The notes under the pieces were generated by a model. That model saw nothing but the letters and a program-made list of their open reading frames with translations. It ran no database searches and had not been told where the DNA came from. 22,208 bases of DNA from DAOUEO01 sp963763495 (lineage in GTDB: Bacteria; Chloroflexota; Dehalococcoidia; DSTF01; JALHUB01): contig CAVXOY010000008.1 of NCBI GenBank assembly GCA_963763495.1, forward strand, positions 1 to 22,208, written 5' to 3'. A program made the translations under genes and the position numbers. Below are positions 18,158 to 22,208 of this stretch, one piece after another (the stretch's first letter is position 1; each line of letters begins with the position of its first letter).

Positions 18158-18574
18158 GTGGTGACGCGTTTGGAGACGGAGCAGGAGATTATGGGGTCGA
18201 CCAGAGAGTCGGCCGACTACAGCTTCTGGCCCTGGCTCCTCCAGCGGGTGTCGGCGCTGGGGCTGATAGTCCTGTTGCCGCTGCACATCGTCATCGGCCA
18301 CCTCATTAACATCGTGGAGGTGGAGAAGGGGATCCTTCCTGGACTCGTCGTCTTCTCAAACGTGGCCGAGCGGCTGGAGCAGCCTGCCTACTGGGTAATC
18401 GACCTGCTGCTGCTCTCCTTCGCCCTCTACCACGGCCTGAACGGGGTGCGCAACGTCCTCTTGGACTATGGATTGCGGGGTGCTGGTGAGAGGGTCGCGA
18501 CGGCGGGCCTGTCGCTGCTAGGGGTTGCTGCTTTCGCCTACGGCGTTCTCGCCCTCGCCGCCTTCATCGATTGA
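18158..18574 (+). CDS. sdhD: Succinate dehydrogenase membrane anchor, subunit D
   Basis: The second complex II anchor. It repeats the layout of SdhC: WLLQRVSALGLIVLLPLHIV with His43 (and His48 nearby) in the first helix, and YHGLNGVRNVLLDYG with His92 in the second, then a third helix near 112-136. The N-terminal segment before helix 1 is polar. The start is GTG 18158 (or the adjacent GTG 18161), with GGAGA just upstream; an internal ATG at 18191 is possible and would remove 11 residues. Length is 138. It lies 9 bases after sdhC and 27 bases from the convergent fumarase gene. Confidence 0.87.
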   Translation: MVTRLETEQEIMGSTRESADYSFWPWLLQRVSALGLIVLLPLHIVIGHLINIVEVEKGILPGLVVFSNVAERLEQPAYWVIDLLLLSFALYHGLNGVRNVLLDYGLRGAGERVATAGLSLLGVAAFAYGVLALAAFID

Positions 18575-18601
18575 TTTGCGGCCGTCGGTGTGAGAAGTCC
18601 T

Positions 18602-19216
18602 CTATGCGCCGCCGCCGTTCGACGCCTCAGCCCTCTCTCCGACCGGGACGTAGCTGCCCAAGGCCTCCCGCTTCTGATAGCGTGCCTTTCCCTGCTCCAA
18701 GAGGTCATTGCCGTACATGTCGTTGGCAACGATGACCGGAAAGTCCTCCACCTCCAGGCGACGGATGGCCTCCGTCCCCAAGTCCTCGTAGGCGACGACC
18801 TCTGCCTTCTTGATGCGCTTGGACAGCAGGGCTCCCGTTCCGCCCACGGCCAGGAAGTACACCCCTTTGTGCTGCTTGAGGGCATCCTTGACCGCTTGAT
18901 TGCGCCCTCCTTTGCCGATCGTCGCCTTCAGGCCGTGCTCCATCAGGCGCGGCGTGTAGGGGTTGAGGCGCATCGACGTCGTTGGGCCGGCGGCGCCGAT
19001 CACCCTGCCCGGGCGCGCCGGCGTCGGCCCGACGTAGTAGATGACCGCACCCTTGATGTCGATAGGCAGCGGCTCGTTCTTGTCCAGCGCCTCGATCATC
19101 CGCTTGTGGGCGGCGTCGCGGGCCGCGTAGATCACGCCCGTCAGCCGCACGTGGTCGCCCGCGTGCAGCCCCGCGATCGTCTCGTCATTCAGCGGCAGCT
19201 TGATCTCTTTGCTCAT
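18602..19216 (-). CDS. Fumarate hydratase class I, beta subunit
   Basis: The C-terminal-type subunit of a two-subunit, oxygen-sensitive class I fumarase (or tartrate dehydratase-like) enzyme that interconverts fumarate and malate. Recognisable regions are AGDHVRLTGVIYAARDAAHK, YYVGPTPARPGRVIGAAGPT, TSMRLNPYTPRLMEHGLKA and IGKGG, followed by KGVYFLAVGGTGALLSKRIK. The acidic region EDLGTEAIRRLEVEDFPVIV is typical of the family. The length, 204 residues, is usual. AGGA lies five bases before the ATG at 19216. Its 3' end faces sdhD, and the alpha-subunit gene is 20 bases upstream. Fumarase rather than tartrate dehydratase is inferred from the sdh and acn neighbours. Confidence 0.92.
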   Translation of the reverse strand: MSKEIKLPLNDETIAGLHAGDHVRLTGVIYAARDAAHKRMIEALDKNEPLPIDIKGAVIYYVGPTPARPGRVIGAAGPTTSMRLNPYTPRLMEHGLKATIGKGGRNQAVKDALKQHKGVYFLAVGGTGALLSKRIKKAEVVAYEDLGTEAIRRLEVEDFPVIVANDMYGNDLLEQGKARYQKREALGSYVPVGERAEASNGGGA

Positions 19217-19236
19217 TCGATGTCCTGGCTACGCTC

Positions 19237-20082
19237 CTACAGCTCCGCCGACTTCACCCGGGCGCTGTGACACTGCATGTTCACCGCGACGGGTAGCGCC
19301 GTGATGTGCGTGGGGAAGGTCTCCACATGTACTGCCAGCGCCGTGTTCGTCCCCCCGACGGCTTGCGGGCCCAATCCCAGCGCGTTCACCTTCGCCAGCA
19401 GTTCGCGCTCTAAGTCTGCCACCTCCGGGTCCGGGCTTGGCTCGCCCACCCTGCGTGTCAACGCTCTCTTGGCCAGCGCCATGCAGTGCTCTGCCGACCC
19501 GCCGATACCGACCCCAAGGACGAGCGGCGGGCAGGGATTGCCGCTTGCCTCCTCGACGGCCCGCAGCACGAAATCGACTACCCCGTCGCGGCCTTGTCCC
19601 GGCAGGAGGATCGTCATCCGGCTCATGTTCTCGCAGCCGCCGCCCTTGGGCAGCACCGTTATCTTCAGTCTATCGCCGGGAACGAGGTCCAGGTGTATGA
19701 CCGCCGGGGTGTTGTCGCCCGTGTTCTTGCGAGCGGAGAATGGCCGCTCCACCATCGACTTGCGCAGGAAGCCCTCGTTGTACCCTTTGGCGACGCCCCT
19801 GTTTATCGCCTCCGTCAGGCTCCCGCCGGCGATGTGCACCTCCTGCCCCAGTTCCACGAAGACAACCGACGTGCCCGTATCTTGGCAGAGCGGGATCATC
19901 TCCTCCCGCGCCGTCTTCGCGTTCTCCAGTATCTCCTCCAGTATCTGGCGGCCCAGAGGCGACTCCTCGCTGTCGCGGGCGCGTTCCAGCGCCGCCACCA
20001 CGTCCTCGGGCAGATTGTGGGCAGCGTCGATGAACAGCTCAGCGACCTTCTCGCTTATCTGGTCGACACGGATCTCTCTCAT
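19237..20082 (-). CDS. Fumarate hydratase class I, alpha subunit
   Basis: The iron-sulfur subunit of class I fumarase. The conserved cysteines include Cys66 in PLCQDTGT, Cys150 in KGGGCENMSRM, Cys184 in GNPCPPLVLG and Cys271 in MQCHSARV; by family pattern Cys66, Cys184 and Cys271 are the likely 4Fe-4S ligands. GVGIGGSAEHCMALAKRALT is also typical. The protein is 281 residues, the usual size for the alpha subunit. The start ATG at 20082 (MREIRVDQISEKV) has no clear ribosome site, which differs from its neighbours. It precedes the beta gene by 20 bases and follows acn by 143 bases. With SdhABCD it makes two successive steps of the citric acid cycle. Confidence 0.93.
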   Translation of the reverse strand: MREIRVDQISEKVAELFIDAAHNLPEDVVAALERARDSEESPLGRQILEEILENAKTAREEMIPLCQDTGTSVVFVELGQEVHIAGGSLTEAINRGVAKGYNEGFLRKSMVERPFSARKNTGDNTPAVIHLDLVPGDRLKITVLPKGGGCENMSRMTILLPGQGRDGVVDFVLRAVEEASGNPCPPLVLGVGIGGSAEHCMALAKRALTRRVGEPSPDPEVADLERELLAKVNALGLGPQAVGGTNTALAVHVETFPTHITALPVAVNMQCHSARVKSAEL

Positions 20083-20136
20083 AGCGATTGTTGCCGGTTC
20101 TTCCCCAACCTACGCTCGTCTTCGTTTCGCGGGCGC

Positions 20137-20208
20137 TGGTTCCGCAAGGGAGAGCCGTGTCGACTGCAAGCCAGCACCGTCTTCCTTGCCCAACCGTGGT
20201 CCCGCAAG
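20137..20208. repeat. Pair of near-identical 12-base direct repeats upstream of fumarase alpha
   Basis: TGGTTCCGCAAG (20137-20148) and TGGTCCCGCAAG (20197-20208) match at 11 of 12 positions and start exactly 60 bases apart, inside the 143-base gap between acn and the fumarase alpha gene. They could be operator sites, or chance. No promoter hexamers stand out in the gap. Confidence 0.4.
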
Positions 20209-20225
20209 CGACTTATCGATGAGTT

Positions 20226-22155
20226 CTACCCCCGCGCTGCCTTTACATAATTCAGCGACCCGCCCGCCAGCAGCATCTCCACCTGGCGAGGGGACAGGTT
20301 GTGTCGGGCCATGAACTCGCTGCCGCGCGTGAGATTCCGGACGCGGACCGTCGGGCCCTGGCGGATCGCCTCGCCGCACGCCCGCGATCTCCAGCTCGTC
20401 GCCCTGCGCTACCAGGTCGTAGTCGCCCTCGTTCTCGAAGAGCAGGGGCAGGATGCCGAAGTTCACCAGATTCGTCGCGTGGATGCGGGCGAACGACTTC
20501 GCCAGCACCGCCTTGAGCCCCAGGTACATCGGGGCCAGCGCCGCGTGCTCGCGACTCGACCCCTGCCCGTAGTTGCCGCCGCCCACGACGATCGAGCTGC
20601 CGGCCTCCCGCGCCCGCTTTGCGAACTCGTGGTCGACCCGCTCGAATACGTGCTCCGCCATCGCCGGGATATTCGACCGCAGGGGCAAGAGCTTCGCCCC
20701 CGCCGGCATGATGTCGTCTGTAGTGATGTTATCGCCGACCTTGAGCACCACCGGCGCTCGTATCGACTCCGCCGGCGGCTCGGCGAGCGGCAGCGGCTTG
20801 ATATTGGGGCCGCGTATGACCTGCACATCGTCGCCCTTCTCCGGCGGCGCGATGATCATCCCGTCGTCCACCCAGAACTCCGCCGGCAGCGTCACCCGTG
20901 GCGCCTCGCCCAGGTCTCGCGGGTCCGTGATCGCCCCGCGCAGCGCCGTCGCTGCCGCCACCTGCGGACTGCACAGATACACCCGGTCGCCCACCGTGCC
21001 GCTGCGTCCCGGGAAGTTGCGATTGAACGTCCGCATCGACGCCGTACCCGACGCCGGCGCCTGTCCCATCCCGATGCAGGGCCCGCAGGACGACTCCAGG
21101 ATGCGGAACCCGGCGGCGATCAGGTCGGCCAGGCCGCCGTCCCTATCGATCGTCAGCAGCGCCTGTCGCGAGCCGGGGTTTATCGCCGCGCTCACGTCTG
21201 GGTGCACGATCTTGCCCTTGGCGATTGCCGCCACCGTCATCAAGTCGGCGTAGGACGAGTTCGTGCAGCTCCCAATCGCCACCTGCGCCACCTCCGTCCC
21301 TGCGACCTCCCGCACCGGCACCACCTTGTCCGGGCTCGACGGCAGCGCGATCAGCGGCTCCAGCTTGCTCAGGTCGATCTCGATGACCTCGTCGTATTCC
21401 GCGTCGACGTCCGCGGCCAGCGGTATCCACGCCTTCTCGCGCTTCTGCGCCCGCAGATACTCCCGCGTCCTCTCGTCGCTGGGGAAGAGCGAGCTTGTCG
21501 CTCCCAGCTCCGCGCCCATGTTCGTGATCGTCGCCCGCTCCGGCACCGAGAGCGTCGCCGCTCCCTCGCCGCCGTACTCGAAGATGCGGCCCACGCCGCC
21601 CTTCACCGTCAGACGCCGCAGCATCTCCAGTATGATGTCCTTCGCTGCTACCCAGGCCGGCAGCCGTCCCGTCAGGTTCACCCGCACCACCTGCGGCATC
21701 GTCAGATAGAACGGCTCGCCCGCCATCGCCAGCGCCACGTCCAGCCCGCCCGCGCCCATCGCCAGCATGCCCGCGCCGCCGCCCGTCGGTGTGTGGCTGT
21801 CCGAGCCTATGAGCGTCTGCCCGGGGGCGCTGAACCGCTCCAGGTGCACCTGATGGCATATCCCGTTCCCCGGCCGCGAGAAATAGATGCCGTACTTGGC
21901 GGCGATGCTCTGCAGGAAGCGGTGGTCGTCCGCGTTCTCGAACCCCTCCTGCAGCATGTTATGGTCGACGTAGCTGACCGAGAGCTTCGTCCGGACGCGG
22001 GGAATGCCCATCGCCTCGAACTGCAGGTACGCCATCGTCCCCGTCGCGTCCTGCGTCAGCGTCTGGTCGATGCGCAGCCCGATCTCGCTGCCCGCCTTCG
22101 CCTCTCCGGCGACCAGGTGCTCATCGATGATCTTGCGCGCCAGGCTTTTCCCCAT
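20226..22155 (-). CDS. acn: Aconitate hydratase, Aquifex-type, with an apparent +1 frameshift near its end
   Basis: An iron-sulfur hydro-lyase that interconverts citrate and isocitrate. It starts at ATG 22155 with AGAGG seven or eight bases upstream. Cluster ligands are Cys297 in IGSCTNSSYAD and Cys357 and Cys360 in SSCGPCIGMG. Other blocks include IGSDSHTPTGGGAG, FNRNFPGRSG and, in the swivel domain, GDNITTDDIMPAGA, GSSREHAALAP and SFARIHATNLVNFGILP. After VAQGDELEIAGVR one extra base at 20373 shifts the frame. Ignoring it, the end reads EAIRQGPTVRVRNL and continues to MLLAGGSLNYVKAARG and TAG at 20226. The corrected 642 residues match the short Aquifex-type aconitase, which lies between classical aconitase and isopropylmalate isomerase; 3-isopropylmalate activity cannot be excluded, but the sdh and fumarase neighbours favour aconitase. 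As given, the frame runs on to 20110 with a foreign tail. Confidence 0.92.
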
Positions 22156-22194
22156 GTACCGACCTCTAGCTCAGTGATAAGTCCTCTCAACCCG

Positions 22195-22200
22195 ATTATA
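22195..22200 (-). promoter_or_regulatory. -10 element of the acn promoter
   Basis: A perfect TATAAT is read on the minus strand, about 39 bases upstream of the acn ATG. Its -35 would lie beyond the right edge of the window, so the promoter is incomplete here. Confidence 0.55.
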
Positions 22201-22208
22201 TAGCCCGC

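Noticed and set aside
20299..22203. A 634-residue open frame opposite acn
   Set aside because: It is Arg/His-rich, has no recognisable domain and is the antisense shadow of the aconitase gene in GC-rich DNA.

Overview
The window is about 22 kb of dense, high-GC bacterial chromosome made of core genes. There is no phage, plasmid, insertion sequence, CRISPR array, tRNA or rRNA that I can support. GTG and TTG starts are frequent. The gene set (tig-clpP-clpX, tlyA-nadK, a DPPR-synthase-like UbiA protein, a Gly-Cys-Gly lipoprotein solute-binding protein, two-subunit class I fumarase, an Aquifex-type aconitase, sdhABCD) suggests a Chloroflexota genome, perhaps near Dehalococcoidia. That placement is inference from style and content, not from a search.

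Layout. Positions 1-1221 (minus) hold hemW, running off the left edge and broken by three apparent 1-base deletions. Divergent from it, aspS (1341-3168) leads into an oligopeptide-type ABC transporter: a lipoprotein binding protein (3196-4879) and two permeases (4948-5946, 5915-6901), with no ATPase genes. A TATAAT promoter then drives trigger factor (6997-8331), followed by clpP (8410-9012) and clpX (9074-10378, with its own likely promoter). A GC-rich hairpin separates clpX from a convergent UbiA-family prenyltransferase (10481-11449, minus).

From 11652 the plus strand carries tlyA, nadK, a GNAT acetyltransferase, a Nudix hydrolase and a PlsC-like acyltransferase, nearly gapless and perhaps one operon that starts from a promoter placed to give a leaderless tlyA mRNA. 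After a 130-base gap come sdhA, sdhB, sdhC and sdhD (15352-18574). Facing them on the minus strand are an acn gene (start 22155), fumA and fumB, so succinate to fumarate to malate and citrate to isocitrate are encoded in two convergent sets.

The most striking feature is quality-related. Five conserved genes (hemW, aspS, the solute-binding protein, plsC, acn) are interrupted by seven single-base frame changes, after each of which the expected protein resumes in another frame. Because aspS is essential and the protein sequence is otherwise intact on both sides, sequencing or assembly error is the simplest reading. I found no convincing undescribed system. The best biological leads are the leaderless tlyA promoter, the PlsC-like protein lacking the Asp of HX4D, the ATPase-less peptide transporter, the paralogous His-bearing SdhC/SdhD pair, and a spaced 12-base repeat upstream of fumA.
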